A stretch of DNA of 64,000 bases. Origin: Caulobacteraceae bacterium (GTDB taxonomy: Bacteria; Pseudomonadota; Alphaproteobacteria; Caulobacterales; Aquidulcibacteraceae). Numbering within the stretch: the stretch's first letter is position 1; each line of letters opens with the position of its first letter. Positions 45,732-55,046 of the stretch are shown here, piece by piece. The stretch is taken from assembly GCA_009773335.1 (NCBI GenBank), contig WRPF01000001.1:124001-188000 (forward strand). Direction: 5' to 3'. A model generated the notes under the pieces. The model made no database searches. It was not told where the DNA came from and was given only the letters and a program-made list of their open reading frames with translations. The position numbers and the translations under genes are program-made.

Positions 45732-47495
45732 TCACGCCGCATTTTCCCCGAGGTCAGCCTCGAACAAGACATCGGCGCCGAGCGTGATCGCGGAGAGGCG
45801 CGACGGCGCCAGCGCCAGAATCGTCTCTGCGAAGAACAGCGCAGGCGTCTCCTGAGCTTCGACAGCGACGGCGTCCGCGACGAGAAGGCCGCGCCCGGTG
45901 AAGGTAGATGCTGCGACATCGCCTGCGAGCCGCAGATAGGCGTCTGCACCGGCCAATGCGTCCCTGCGAGCGCCAGCGTAGGTCGCGAGCAGCCATGCGG
46001 TTGCTTCCTGCAGCGTGTTGGCTGCGGCCGCCAGCCGAAGGCCGATGCGTGCAAGACGCGGCCGCCCCGAACTGGCGCAGCCATGCGAGACTTCGCGCGC
46101 CTCGGCGATCAGCAGGTTCATGGCCTCGCCCGCATCGCCTGCAACCTTGCGACCGATCAGGTCGATCGCCTGGATGCCGTTGGTTCCCTCATAGATCGGC
46201 GCAATCCGCGCATCGCGGTAAAACTGCGCCGCGCCGCCGTCCTCGACGAATCCCATGCCGCCATGCACCTGCACACCGAGACTCGCGATTTCCACGCCGC
46301 GATCGGTGCACCACGCTTTTGCAATCGGTACGAGCAGGTCCGCGCGCGCACGCGCAGCCCTGCGCACATCATCATCGGCGCCGCTTTGAGCCAGGTCCGC
46401 TTCAACGCCTGCCGAATAGCAGATCGCGCGTCCGGCCTGGATCAGCGCGCGCATTGTCATCAGCATCCGCCGCACGTCGGCGTGCATGGCGATGGGAGAG
46501 GCGCCCTTCGCCGGCGCACCTTCGCCGCGCCCCTGCAGACGCTCATGCGCGTAAGCCACTGTCTTCTGATACGCGGCCTCACCCACCGCGACGCCCTGCA
46601 ACGCCACGTTGATGCGCGCGGAGTTCATCATAGTGAACATCATCGCGAGGCCTTCGTTCTCGCCGCCGATCAGCCAGCCCGTCGCGCCTTCGTAGCCCAT
46701 GGTGCAGGTCGGCGAGCCGTGGATGCCCATCTTGCGCTCGACGCCAATGCAACGCACCGCGTTCGCCCGTCCCGGCGATCCGTTTGCGTCCGGCAGGAAT
46801 TTCGGCACGAGAAAAAGCGAGACGCCCTTGGAGCCCGTAGGCGCATCCGGCAGACGCGCGAGCACGAGGTGCACGATGTTTTCGGCCAGATCGTGATCGC
46901 CCCAGGTGATGAAGATTTTCTGGCCCGTGACGCGGAACGATCCGTCGCCGACGGGGACGGCGCGCGCCTGCAACGCGCCGACGTCGGAGCCCGCCTGCGG
47001 TTCAGTGAGGTTCATGGTGCCCGACCATGCGCCGCTCACCAGTTTCGGCAGATAGACGCGTTTCTGTTCTTCCGAACCATGCGCTTCGAGCGCCTCGATG
47101 GCGCCAAGCGTCAGCATCGGCGCCAGGCCGAAGGCCATGTTGGCTGAGTGAACGGTCTCGTGCGCCGCCAGCCCCACCGCGCGGGGCATCCCCTGCCCGC
47201 CGTGTTCGGCGCTCGCGACAATGCCCTGCCAGCCCGCCCCGGCGAACTGGGCGTAGGCTTCCCTGAAACCCGCCGGGGCGAAAACCGCGCCGTTGCTGAG
47301 CCGGACGCCTTCGCGGTCTCCTGAGGCGTTGAGCGGCGCCAGCACGTCGCCGGAGAGCGCGCCCACTCCCTCCAGGACCGCCGTCAGGATCTCCCCGTCG
47401 AGGTCTTCAAATCCGCCGCCAGCCTTTACGCGCCATAGGCCGGCGCAAGCTTCGAGAGCGAAGCGGATGTCGGCGATCGGGGCGGCGTAGGTCAT
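45732..47495 (-). CDS. Acyl-CoA dehydrogenase (FadE5-like, long form)
   Basis: A 587-residue FAD-dependent acyl-CoA dehydrogenase of the long form with C-terminal extension (broad-chain fatty acyl-CoA oxidation). Flavin and substrate motifs: TMNLTEPQAGSDVGALQ, GQKIFITWGDHDLAENIVHLVLAR, and catalytic Glu in IYEGTNGIQ at about residue 436. GGAGG 8 bases before ATG at 47495 decides the start. It is a single minus-strand gene, facing the YceI operon across 157 bases. Confidence 0.93.
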   Translation of the reverse strand: MTYAAPIADIRFALEACAGLWRVKAGGGFEDLDGEILTAVLEGVGALSGDVLAPLNASGDREGVRLSNGAVFAPAGFREAYAQFAGAGWQGIVASAEHGGQGMPRAVGLAAHETVHSANMAFGLAPMLTLGAIEALEAHGSEEQKRVYLPKLVSGAWSGTMNLTEPQAGSDVGALQARAVPVGDGSFRVTGQKIFITWGDHDLAENIVHLVLARLPDAPTGSKGVSLFLVPKFLPDANGSPGRANAVRCIGVERKMGIHGSPTCTMGYEGATGWLIGGENEGLAMMFTMMNSARINVALQGVAVGEAAYQKTVAYAHERLQGRGEGAPAKGASPIAMHADVRRMLMTMRALIQAGRAICYSAGVEADLAQSGADDDVRRAARARADLLVPIAKAWCTDRGVEIASLGVQVHGGMGFVEDGGAAQFYRDARIAPIYEGTNGIQAIDLIGRKVAGDAGEAMNLLIAEAREVSHGCASSGRPRLARIGLRLAAAANTLQEATAWLLATYAGARRDALAGADAYLRLAGDVAASTFTGRGLLVADAVAVEAQETPALFFAETILALAPSRLSAITLGADVLFEADLGENAA

Positions 47496-47652
47496 CGGGA
47501 ATCCTCCAGGTGAGATCATAACGCCGGCCGCCCGACCCGCCATGTGGCCGATCCGCGGTCAACCTGGGGTAAACAGTGACTTTCCCAATTGCCGCCTCGT
47601 CCCTAAGGCGCGGCGTGCTAGATGACGGGTTGAACTACACCGGGAGCCATAT

Positions 47653-48345
47653 ATGCGCAGTCACCTCATCGCCCTTGCCGCCGCAGGTCTTCTCGCCGCC
47701 TGCGCCGCGACCACGACGGCGACGCCCGCCGCAGCCGTCCTAGGGGTCTATGTCCCGACGCAGGTTCCCTATTCCGATCAGGCCTCCCGCGTCGCCGCCG
47801 AGCAACCAGCGGGAGCTTACGCACTCGATTCCCGGCACGCGAGCGTCACCTGGAAGATACGCCATGGCGGCGTGGGCGTCTTCGCCGCGCGCTTCGACAC
47901 CATCGCCGGCACGCTGAATTTCAATCCGCAGACGCCAGCCGCCTCCACCATCAGCGCGACGATCGCGGCGGCCTCGGTCAACACCGGCGTCCTGAACAAC
48001 GCCGGCGAGCGCGCCTTCGACCGCGAGATCGCCACCCAGGCGTTCGGTTCGGAAGCGAACCCGGAGATCAGGTTCGTGTCGCGCAGCGCCGCCGTCACTG
48101 GCCCCACGACCGGAACCATCACCGGCGAGCTAACTCTCAACGGCGTCACCAAGCCGGTCACGCTTGAGACTTCGTTTGAAGGCGGCCGCTTCGTCCAGTT
48201 CCGCGGCAAGCACGTGCTCGGCTTCTCGGCGCGCGGAACGTTCAACCGCAAGGATTTCAGCGCGTCCCTGTCGAATCCGATTGCCGACGGTTTCGTGAGC
48301 GACACCGTCGAACTCGAAATCCACGCCGAATTCATCCAGCAGTAG
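47653..48345 (+). CDS. YceI-family lipoprotein
   Basis: A 230-residue lipoprotein (lipobox LLAAC, Cys17) with a YceI lipocalin-like barrel from about residue 57: YALDSRHASVTWKIRHGG, FARFDTIAGTLNF-like first strands, and FVSRSA, GELTLNGVTKPVTLE later. YceI proteins bind polyisoprenoids or amphiphiles in the periplasm. GGGAGCC precedes the ATG. First gene of yceI-cytochrome b561-yceI-tsaC. Confidence 0.9.
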   Translation: MRSHLIALAAAGLLAACAATTTATPAAAVLGVYVPTQVPYSDQASRVAAEQPAGAYALDSRHASVTWKIRHGGVGVFAARFDTIAGTLNFNPQTPAASTISATIAAASVNTGVLNNAGERAFDREIATQAFGSEANPEIRFVSRSAAVTGPTTGTITGELTLNGVTKPVTLETSFEGGRFVQFRGKHVLGFSARGTFNRKDFSASLSNPIADGFVSDTVELEIHAEFIQQ

Positions 48346-48349
48346 CGCC

Positions 48350-48979
48350 ATGTCCATCGAACTCACATCGAGCACCCGCTACACCACGATCGCGATCGCC
48401 CTGCACTGGGCGATCGCGATCGCGATCCTCGCCATGATCCCGCTGGGCTGGTGGATGTCGGACGCCGTCCTTGATCCCGCGACGCGCGGACAGGCGGGCC
48501 AGGCGTTCCAGCTGCACAAGTCGGTGGGTCTGACGATCCTCGCCCTGAGTCTCGTGCGCCTCGTGTGGCGGCTCACGCACAAGGCGCCGCCGTTGCCGCA
48601 GGCGATGCCGGCGTGGGAGAAGGCCGTATCGAAGACCACGCACGCGCTCTTCTATTTTCTGATGATCGCGCTGCCCGTCACCGGCTGGGTCTACACGTCC
48701 GCCGGATATTCGGTGAGCTTCGAGCGCTTCTTTCCGGTGGCGACGAGCTGGTTCGGCCTGTTCGAGGTGCCGCACATCGGCGCCATCGCCTCGAAGAGCG
48801 AAGAGGCGCGCAAGACCATCGGCATCAACACGGAGTTCGTTCACTCGAAGCTCGCCTGGGGCGTCATCGTCCTCGGCGGCCTTCATGTCGCCGCAGCCCT
48901 GAAACACCATCTCTTCAACCGGGATGATGTGCTGACGCGCATGCTCCCGTTCCTGAAGCCGCTCCGGAAAGCACAATGA
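48350..48979 (+). CDS. Cytochrome b561 (CybB-like)
   Basis: A 209-residue four-helix di-heme cytochrome b561. The expected heme ligands fall at His19, His56, His165 and His179, matching the spacing in E. coli CybB. Helices include TTIAIALHWAIAIAILAMIPL, KSVGLTILALSLVRLV, ALFYFLMIALPVTGWVY and LAWGVIVLGGLHVAAAL. It oxidises quinol; in CybB proteins superoxide can be scavenged. It starts 4 bases after the first YceI stop and overlaps the second yceI by 4 bases, the classic yceJ-yceI partnership. Confidence 0.93.
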   Translation: MSIELTSSTRYTTIAIALHWAIAIAILAMIPLGWWMSDAVLDPATRGQAGQAFQLHKSVGLTILALSLVRLVWRLTHKAPPLPQAMPAWEKAVSKTTHALFYFLMIALPVTGWVYTSAGYSVSFERFFPVATSWFGLFEVPHIGAIASKSEEARKTIGINTEFVHSKLAWGVIVLGGLHVAAALKHHLFNRDDVLTRMLPFLKPLRKAQ

Positions 48980-49590
48980 AGCGCTGGACCGCCGCCCTGT
49001 TCGCTCTCGCGGCCCTGCCCGCGCTGGCGCAACCCACCCCCAAGGCGACGGCGAGGCCCCCGGCTGCGAAGGCCGCCGCCGTGGTCGCTGCGCCTGCATG
49101 GACAGTCGATCAGCGGGCCTCGTCCATCGGCTTCGCGGGGGCCATGGATGGGACGGCGTTTCGTGGCGCGTTCAGCCGCTGGAGCGCCGCCATCCGCTTC
49201 GATCCCGCCAATCTCGCCGGCTCGAGCGCGCGGGTCATCGTCGAGCCTGCATCCGTCGCCAGCGGCGACGGCTCGCGCGACGCCACGCTGCGTGAGGGCG
49301 ACTGGTTCGACACCGCGCGCAATCCGCAAGTGATCTTCCAGAGCACATCCTTCCGCACGACAGGCCCCAACCGTTACGAAGCCATCGGCACGCTCAACGT
49401 TAAAGGCCGTGCGATTCCGCTCACGCTTCCGTTCACGCTCAACATCGCCGGCGCGCAGGCGGACATGCGCGCCACGATCAGCCTCGATCGGACGCGCCTC
49501 GGTCTCGGCGTGCAGTTTGATCCCAGCGGAGCACAGGTCGCCAAGGCCGTGACCGTGAGCATCGTCGTCAAGGCGACCCGGGCGCAGTGA
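48976..49590 (+). CDS. Second YceI-family exported protein
   Basis: A 204-residue periplasmic YceI protein with a signal peptide (cleavage near ALA-QP, residue 19) and a short Pro/Ala-rich linker before the barrel (WTVDQRASSIGFAGAMDGT, SAAIRFDPANLAGSS, FQSTSFRTTGPNRYEAIGTLNVKG). It is divergent from the first YceI and not a recent copy. It overlaps both neighbours (cytochrome b561 and tsaC) by 4 bases. Confidence 0.88.
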   Translation: MKRWTAALFALAALPALAQPTPKATARPPAAKAAAVVAAPAWTVDQRASSIGFAGAMDGTAFRGAFSRWSAAIRFDPANLAGSSARVIVEPASVASGDGSRDATLREGDWFDTARNPQVIFQSTSFRTTGPNRYEAIGTLNVKGRAIPLTLPFTLNIAGAQADMRATISLDRTRLGLGVQFDPSGAQVAKAVTVSIVVKATRAQ

Positions 49591-50534
49591 CTGCCGTCGT
49601 CGTGAGTGCGAATGCAGACGCCATCGACCGCGCGGCGGCCGCACTTCTGCACGGCGAACTCGTCGTCATGCCGACCGAGACGGTCTACGGACTCGCGGGC
49701 GACGCCACCAATCCGCGCGCCGTCGCGCGCATCTACGCCGCCAAGGGCCGCCCGCAATTCAACCCGCTGATCTCGCACGTGTGCGGGCTCGACGACGCGC
49801 TGAAGCACGCCGTTCTTTCGCCCGTCGCGATGCGCCTTGCCGAGGCGTTCTGGCCAGGCGCGCTGACACTTGTAGCGCAAAGACGCACGGAGAGCCCTAT
49901 CGCAGAACTTGCCTGCGCAGGACTCTCGAGCGTTGCGCTCCGCGCGCCAGCGCACCCGGTCGCCCAGGCGCTTCTCGCGGCTGTCGGACGCCCGCTCGCG
50001 GCTCCGAGCGCGAACCGGTCGGGACGGCTTTCGCCGACGCATGCGCGCCACGCTGCGGAAGATCTCGGTGATGACGTCGCACTCGTTCTCGACGCCGGTC
50101 CCTGCGCGATGGGTGTGGAGTCGAGCGTGGTCGCCGTGGATGAAGCGGGCCGTCCGGTGCTTCTGCGCCCCGGCGCCATTTCGCGCGAAGCGCTGGAGGC
50201 GGTCGTCGGGCCTCTCGCCGACCCGCGCGGTGTCGACGCACCGGCCTCGCCGGGCATGCTGACGAGCCACTACGCGCCACGCGCAAGCGTGAGGCTCAAC
50301 GCTGTGGATGTCCGCCCTGGCGAGGCTTACCTCGCGTTCGGTCCCACCCCCTTCGCGCATGCGCTGAACCTCTCGCCTAGCCGCGATCTCACGGAAGCGG
50401 CGGCGAACCTGTTTGCGCACCTGCGGGCCCTCGACGCCACCGGCGCGGCCTGCATCGCTGTGGCGCCCATTCCTGAGACCGGGCTCGGTGAAGCCATCAA
50501 CGACCGATTGTCGCGGGCCGCCGCAGCGCGGTAG
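49587..50534 (+). CDS. tsaC: L-threonylcarbamoyladenylate synthase (Sua5-type)
   Basis: A 315-residue YrdC/Sua5 enzyme making threonylcarbamoyl-AMP for t6A37 of tRNA. MPTETVYGLAGDATN and KGRPQFNPLISH bind ATP/Thr, APSANRSGRLSPTHA follows, and a C-terminal Sua5 domain is present (SPGMLTSHYAPRA onward), so it is the two-domain form. GTG start inside the yceI stop. Although translationally linked to the yceI genes, its tRNA role is unrelated. Confidence 0.94.
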   Translation: MTAVVVSANADAIDRAAAALLHGELVVMPTETVYGLAGDATNPRAVARIYAAKGRPQFNPLISHVCGLDDALKHAVLSPVAMRLAEAFWPGALTLVAQRRTESPIAELACAGLSSVALRAPAHPVAQALLAAVGRPLAAPSANRSGRLSPTHARHAAEDLGDDVALVLDAGPCAMGVESSVVAVDEAGRPVLLRPGAISREALEAVVGPLADPRGVDAPASPGMLTSHYAPRASVRLNAVDVRPGEAYLAFGPTPFAHALNLSPSRDLTEAAANLFAHLRALDATGAACIAVAPIPETGLGEAINDRLSRAAAAR

Positions 50535-50543
50535 TATCGGCGG

Positions 50544-51941
50544 ATGACCAACACCGCTGCACTGCTCGAAAAACTTCGCGCCGGACTGAGCGCCGCCGCC
50601 ATCGTCACCGACCCGGCGATCATCGCGCCGCACCTTGAGGAATGGCGAGCGCGCGGCGTCGGCAACACGCCTTTCCTGCTCACGCCCGGCTCGGTCGAGG
50701 AGGTCGCGCAGATCGTGCGTCTCTGCGCGGAAGCAGGCGTCGCCATCACGCCGCAGGGCGGCAATACGGGCCTCGTCGGCGGACAGACCCCGCAGGGCGA
50801 GGTGCTGATTTCGCTGAAGCGGATGAACCGCGTGCGCGGCGTGGACGCGACCGCCGATGTCATCACGGTCGAAGCCGGCGCCATTCTCGCCAACGTGCAC
50901 GACGCGGCCAATGCAGCAGGCAGACGGTTTCCGCTGAGCCTCGGCAGCCAGGGCTCTGCGACCATAGGTGGCCTTATCTCGACCAACGCGGGCGGAGTCC
51001 ATGTGCTGCGCTTCGGCATGATGCGCGATCTCGTGCTGGGCATTGAGGCCGTGCTGCCGGATGGCCAGATATTCCATGGGCTGCGTTCGCTGCGAAAGGA
51101 CAACACGGGCTATGATCTGAAGCAGCTCTTCATCGGCGCGGAAGGCTCGCTGGGCGTCGTCACCGCCGCGACGTTGCGCCTGTTTCCGCGGCCCGCCGGC
51201 CATCTGGTGGCGATGGTCGCGCTGGAGACGCCGGAGGCGGCGCTCGAACTGCTGCAGCGCGCGCGCGACGAGACCGGTGCGCTCGCCGCGTTCGAGATCA
51301 TGAACCGCACGAGCGTCGAACTCGCCAGGAACCTGCCGGGGGTGCGCGTTCCATTCGATCCGCCGCCGCCATGGCTTGCTTTGCTGGAGTTCGAGAGCGC
51401 CGTCCCTGATGGCTTTCGCGACAGCATCGAGGCAATGCTCGCCAGTGCAATCGACGACGCCATCGCGCAGGATGCAACGATCGCGGAGTCAGAAAAGGCG
51501 GCGGCTGATTTCTGGTCGCTACGCGAACTGATGGCCGCCGCGCACCGCACCGTGAAGACGCCGCAGGTGTCGCACGACACCTCAACGCCAGTTTCCGCGG
51601 TGCCTGCCTTCCTGCATCAGGCCGGCGCCGCCGTAGAACGGCTATCGCCCGGCGTACGTATCGTCGCCTTCGGGCACGCCGGCGACGGCAACATCCACTA
51701 CACGGCGATAGCCGCGAACGCCGAGAGCCGCTTTCCCGCCGAACAGATCAGCGCGGCGGTTCACGATGTGGCCTACGCGCTTGGCGGATCGATCTCGGCG
51801 GAGCATGGCATCGGCGTCTTTCGCCGTGCGGAACTTGTGCGGTTCAAGGACCCCGTCGCGCTTGCAACAATGCGTGCAGTGAAGCACGCGATTGATCCGC
51901 TCAACATCATGAATCCCCGTGTCCTGTTCGAACCGGATTGA
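50544..51941 (+). CDS. FAD-linked oxidase (D-2-hydroxyacid dehydrogenase type)
   Basis: A 465-residue flavoprotein of the GlcD/D-2-hydroxyglutarate dehydrogenase family. FAD-binding PCMH domain: TPQGGNTGLVGGQTP at about 67-81 and GSQGSATIGGLISTNAGGVHVLRFG. C-terminal lobe: FGHAGDGNIHY with metal His, and SAEHGIGVFRR near the end. It would oxidise D-lactate, glycolate or D-2-hydroxyglutarate; which one cannot be read. It starts 9 bases after tsaC. No GlcE/GlcF-type partner genes are adjacent. Confidence 0.92.
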   Translation: MTNTAALLEKLRAGLSAAAIVTDPAIIAPHLEEWRARGVGNTPFLLTPGSVEEVAQIVRLCAEAGVAITPQGGNTGLVGGQTPQGEVLISLKRMNRVRGVDATADVITVEAGAILANVHDAANAAGRRFPLSLGSQGSATIGGLISTNAGGVHVLRFGMMRDLVLGIEAVLPDGQIFHGLRSLRKDNTGYDLKQLFIGAEGSLGVVTAATLRLFPRPAGHLVAMVALETPEAALELLQRARDETGALAAFEIMNRTSVELARNLPGVRVPFDPPPPWLALLEFESAVPDGFRDSIEAMLASAIDDAIAQDATIAESEKAAADFWSLRELMAAAHRTVKTPQVSHDTSTPVSAVPAFLHQAGAAVERLSPGVRIVAFGHAGDGNIHYTAIAANAESRFPAEQISAAVHDVAYALGGSISAEHGIGVFRRAELVRFKDPVALATMRAVKHAIDPLNIMNPRVLFEPD

Positions 51942-51953
51942 TCGGAGGATGCT

Positions 51954-52379
51954 CTAGGACGTCGGGGCGTCGCGCGCCGGGCATGTCTGCGCCGACCGCG
52001 TCCGCGTGGTGACAAAGACGCCATCGTCCCCGTCGACGCTTTCAAAGCGGTAGTTCGTCGCGCTCACGCGTTTGGCCATCCAGCATGCCTCGTTGCGATA
52101 GCCGCGCGATGCGTAGCTGAAGCAAAGGGCGCCGTCCCGGCGGATGACGAGGCGCCCCTCATCGTACGCGCCGTTGAACCAGTAGGCAGTCTTGCCGTCA
52201 GGATCGATGCACTCGCGCCAGTCATCGCCCGAAGGCTGATGTTCGCCCTGCATGTCGATGCCGTAGAAAATCCGGCGCGCTTCCGGCGCGCTCAGGTAAG
52301 CCCCCGTCTGGCCGCTCTGGGCGAGCGCGGGAGAAATGGCCGCGGCGACAGCCGCCAGAACGAACACCAGACGACGCAT
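51954..52379 (-). CDS. Small exported protein, unknown function
   Basis: A 141-residue protein with a clear signal peptide (MRRLVFVLAAVAAAISPALA). The mature part (about 120 residues) has four or five Cys (WRECIDPDG, GALCFSY, NEACW, TCPA), suggesting two disulfides, and the pattern PDGKTAYWFNGAYDEGRLVIRRDGALCFSYASRGY, which suits a small beta domain. I do not recognise the family. It converges on the FAD-oxidase gene and is divergent from the Nudix gene (65 bases). Confidence 0.7.
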   Translation of the reverse strand: MRRLVFVLAAVAAAISPALAQSGQTGAYLSAPEARRIFYGIDMQGEHQPSGDDWRECIDPDGKTAYWFNGAYDEGRLVIRRDGALCFSYASRGYRNEACWMAKRVSATNYRFESVDGDDGVFVTTRTRSAQTCPARDAPTS

Positions 52380-52444
52380 GCGGTGACTCCCGTGGCGCCC
52401 ACATCGTACACCAGCGCTCAAGGCGATTTCGAGACGGACCCCGG

Positions 52445-52876
52445 ATGAACGAGATGCACGCCAGACCCATACCGGCCGTGGGGATCGTCTGCCTACGCGG
52501 CGCCGAGGTCCTGCTCATCCGCAGGGGGAATCCTCCGCGCCAGGGCGAATGGTCCCTGCCCGGCGGGCGCCTCGAGTGGGGTGAAACAGCGGCCGACGCC
52601 GCGTTGCGGGAACTGGCGGAGGAGACCGGCGTGCAAGCGCGCTTGCTGGGGCTGATCGATGTCGTCGACGGCCTGTTTCGCTCACGGGACACACACGTAC
52701 TTTGGGCGCACTACGTGTTGATCGACTTTGCCGCACGATGGACCGGCGGTGAGCCGGTCCCGGGCGACGACGCAGCGGAGGCGATGTTTGCACCCGTCGC
52801 AGCACTCGCACAGTTCGGACTCTGGACCGAAACCGAACGCATCATACTGGCGGCGGTTGACCGCTTTCGAGAATAG
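52445..52876 (+). CDS. NUDIX hydrolase
   Basis: A 143-residue Nudix protein. The 23-residue Nudix box is intact: it starts GGRLEWGE at about residues 39-46 and ends RELAEETGV, with all metal-binding Glu. WSLPGG precedes it. Substrate (ADP-ribose, oxidised nucleotide or other NDP-X) is not defined. ATG at 52445 or 52454 may start it. Confidence 0.92.
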   Translation: MNEMHARPIPAVGIVCLRGAEVLLIRRGNPPRQGEWSLPGGRLEWGETAADAALRELAEETGVQARLLGLIDVVDGLFRSRDTHVLWAHYVLIDFAARWTGGEPVPGDDAAEAMFAPVAALAQFGLWTETERIILAAVDRFRE

Positions 52877-53016
52877 CGGCGGCGATGCGGCGTGCGCCCC
52901 CCGGCCGTCAGGGCGGTTAGGCGATCCTCCGATTGTGCGCCGCAAAAGAGCCATTTCCCCTTGCCATCCAGGTCTGTAAGGTTTCGAGAGTCGCCGGTCG
53001 TCGGCAGGGGTGCGCC

Positions 53017-54021
53017 ATGAACTGGGAATCGATCAAGGATCTCGCCGAGTCGCGCCCTAGGCTGGCTGCGGCGGTTGGTCTCGTCAGCCTGTTCGGAGCC
53101 GGCATCGGCGCAGTCTCGAACGGCGTAAACTTCATCGATATCGTCGGCGGCAAGGCGCAGCAGGAAAAGGTCGCAAAGGCGACCGCCGAAGTACGCGAAG
53201 CCAAGGCGATCGAGGCCGTAGCGACGCAGGCGAAAGCCAGCGCCACAGCCCAGGCGGAAGCTCAGGCATGGACTGCGGCGCTACAGACAAACACTGTGGC
53301 CGCCTACGACTTCTATCTCAGGGCGTTTCCTGACGGGTATTTCAAGGCGCAGGCAGAAGCCGCGCGGTCGCGACTCGCGAGCGCGACACGCGAGTCCGGT
53401 GCGCCGCCCTTTGATCTCGGCAGGCTGCACCCGACCGTCGCGACCGCAGTGAGTGCGGCGCGGGACGCCGCCAAGGAAGCCGCGGCGAAACAGACGCAGG
53501 CTGAGCGCGCGTCGAACATGGCGTTGGCGGCTGCGACGCAAGCACGTGCGCACGCGCGCGGTTACGACGTCATCCGGTTCCGCGATCGCGACACATACGA
53601 AGGCGAAGTCGCGGGCGGCAAGCCGAACGGGCTGGGAGTCTATTTGCAGGGAGACCCCCACCTTTCGGGCGACAAGTTTCAGGGGCAAGTCGTAGCGGGC
53701 GCGTGGAGCGGCGTCGGAATCTTCGAAAGCGCGAGTGGCGCGCCGGGCCGGCCCGCGCGGTACGGCGGCGAGTTCACTGGCGGCCAGCTGGCCGGAATGG
53801 GCGTCATCATGCGCTCAGACGGCCTCCGGCAGGCTGGCGCGGTCGTGAATGGCGCGTTGACCGGACACGGCGTCGAGACGCGTCCCGACGGCCAGCGGTT
53901 CGAAGGCGAATTCAAGAACGGAATGCCGGAGGGGTTTGGTGCGCTATGGGCATCGGATGGCAAGGTGGTTGAGGCTGGTCGCTACGAACAGGGCCGGCTG
54001 GTTCAGCCTCTTTCGCTTTAG
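53017..54021 (+). CDS. MORN-repeat membrane-anchored protein
   Basis: A 334-residue protein: a hydrophobic N-terminal segment (about 18-40, AAAVGLVSLFGAGIGAVSNGV), a long Ala/Glu/Lys-rich coiled-coil-like stretch (about 50-180, with QAEAQAW and AARDAAKEAAAKQTQAE), then five MORN-like repeats from about 185 to the end (YEGEVAGGKPNGLGVY, FQGQVVAGAWSGVGIF, YGGEFTGGQLAGMGVI, QAGAVVNGALTGHGV, FEGEFKNGMPEGFGAL). AGGGG lies 6 bases before ATG 53017. Its 3' end overlaps the next gene by about 65 bases in another frame. Role unknown; MORN repeats often bind membranes or proteins. Confidence 0.8.
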   Translation: MNWESIKDLAESRPRLAAAVGLVSLFGAGIGAVSNGVNFIDIVGGKAQQEKVAKATAEVREAKAIEAVATQAKASATAQAEAQAWTAALQTNTVAAYDFYLRAFPDGYFKAQAEAARSRLASATRESGAPPFDLGRLHPTVATAVSAARDAAKEAAAKQTQAERASNMALAAATQARAHARGYDVIRFRDRDTYEGEVAGGKPNGLGVYLQGDPHLSGDKFQGQVVAGAWSGVGIFESASGAPGRPARYGGEFTGGQLAGMGVIMRSDGLRQAGAVVNGALTGHGVETRPDGQRFEGEFKNGMPEGFGALWASDGKVVEAGRYEQGRLVQPLSL

Positions 54022-55015
54022 CGCCCTGCTGGCGCTGCTTGCGGCGCAGACGCCGGTCGCTGCGCATGCTCAGCCGCTCCGACTGCCGATAGACTGCCGC
54101 CTCGGCGAAACCTGTTTCATCCAGAACTGGATCGACCTCGACCCTGGTCCAGGGCGTGCTGACCGCGCGTGCGGCCCTCTGACCTACAACGGGCATGATG
54201 GCCTGGACATACGCGTACCGATGCGTGCGATGCGCGAGGGCGTTGCGGTGAAGGCGCCGGCGGACGGCGTCATTCGCGCTGTTCGCGACGGTGAATCCGA
54301 CGGCGTCTACCGCACTACCGGCCGGACCCTCGCACCAGATCGCGATTGCGGGAACGGCGTCGTCATCGATCATGGCGCGGGCCTCGAAACGCAACTCTGT
54401 CACATGCGGCGCGGATCCATCACGGCGCGTCCGGGGCTGCGGGTGTCCCAGGGGGCAGTTATGGGGCTCGTCGGCCTCTCCGGAGCGACCGAATTTCCGC
54501 ATGTGCACATCTCCGTGCGTCGCGACGGTCAGAAGATCGATCCTTTCACCGGCGCGCCGGTCGCTCAGAGCTCTTGCGCCGCATCGCCGCCGCGCCCCCA
54601 CAGGGGCCTCTGGGACCACCCGCCCCCATATCTGGCCACCGCCATCGTTGACATGGGTTTTACAGACGCGCCGCCAGCGCAGGCAGCGCGCGCCGACGAC
54701 GCTCCCGCTGCGGCAGGGTCGCGTCTGGCGCCTGCAATGGTCGCGTGGGTCATCATCATGGGTGTCCGACGGGGCGACGATACGACCCTGCGGCTCCTGA
54801 CGCCGGACGGCGCGATCCTCGCCGAGAATCGTACGCCACACACGCGCGACCAGGCGCAGTACGCGCTGTTCGCAGGCAAGCGACGCCCCGGCGCGGTCTG
54901 GCCGGCGGGAACCTACCGGGCCGAGGTGGCTGTCCGTAGAGGCGGCGGCGTCGTCGCCAGCCGGACTGGCACGCTTACGGTGCGCCAGCCTTTACAGGGC
55001 GACGCGCGGCGTTGA
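53957..55015 (+). CDS. M23/LytM-domain exported protein
   Basis: About 352 residues with an export signal (FSALLALLAAQTPVAAHAQP). A LytM-type peptidase domain spans about 55-210: NGHDGLDIRVP (H-x3-D metal motif), HMRRGSITARPGLRVSQGAVMGLVGLSG, and FPHVHISV (HxH). All zinc ligands seem present, so it may cut peptidoglycan peptides. The C-terminal about 110 residues form a Cys-free domain of unknown type with a strand pattern TLRLLTPDGAILAEN. Start is uncertain: ATG 53957 lies inside the MORN gene, and TTG/GTG starts a few codons earlier are possible. Confidence 0.8.
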   Translation: MARWLRLVATNRAGWFSLFRFSALLALLAAQTPVAAHAQPLRLPIDCRLGETCFIQNWIDLDPGPGRADRACGPLTYNGHDGLDIRVPMRAMREGVAVKAPADGVIRAVRDGESDGVYRTTGRTLAPDRDCGNGVVIDHGAGLETQLCHMRRGSITARPGLRVSQGAVMGLVGLSGATEFPHVHISVRRDGQKIDPFTGAPVAQSSCAASPPRPHRGLWDHPPPYLATAIVDMGFTDAPPAQAARADDAPAAAGSRLAPAMVAWVIIMGVRRGDDTTLRLLTPDGAILAENRTPHTRDQAQYALFAGKRRPGAVWPAGTYRAEVAVRRGGGVVASRTGTLTVRQPLQGDARR

Positions 55016-55046
55016 AGGTCCCCGCATTTCCTGGGGAGACCGAACG

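Noticed and set aside
47559-47573. Possible CtrA-like site (TCAA-N7-TAAA)
   Set aside because: Both half-sites deviate from TTAA-N7-TTAA, and such degenerate matches are expected by chance.
53936-53956. TTG/GTG starts for the M23 gene
   Set aside because: Possible but not preferred; they add seven residues with no ribosome site, so ATG 53957 is kept with low certainty.
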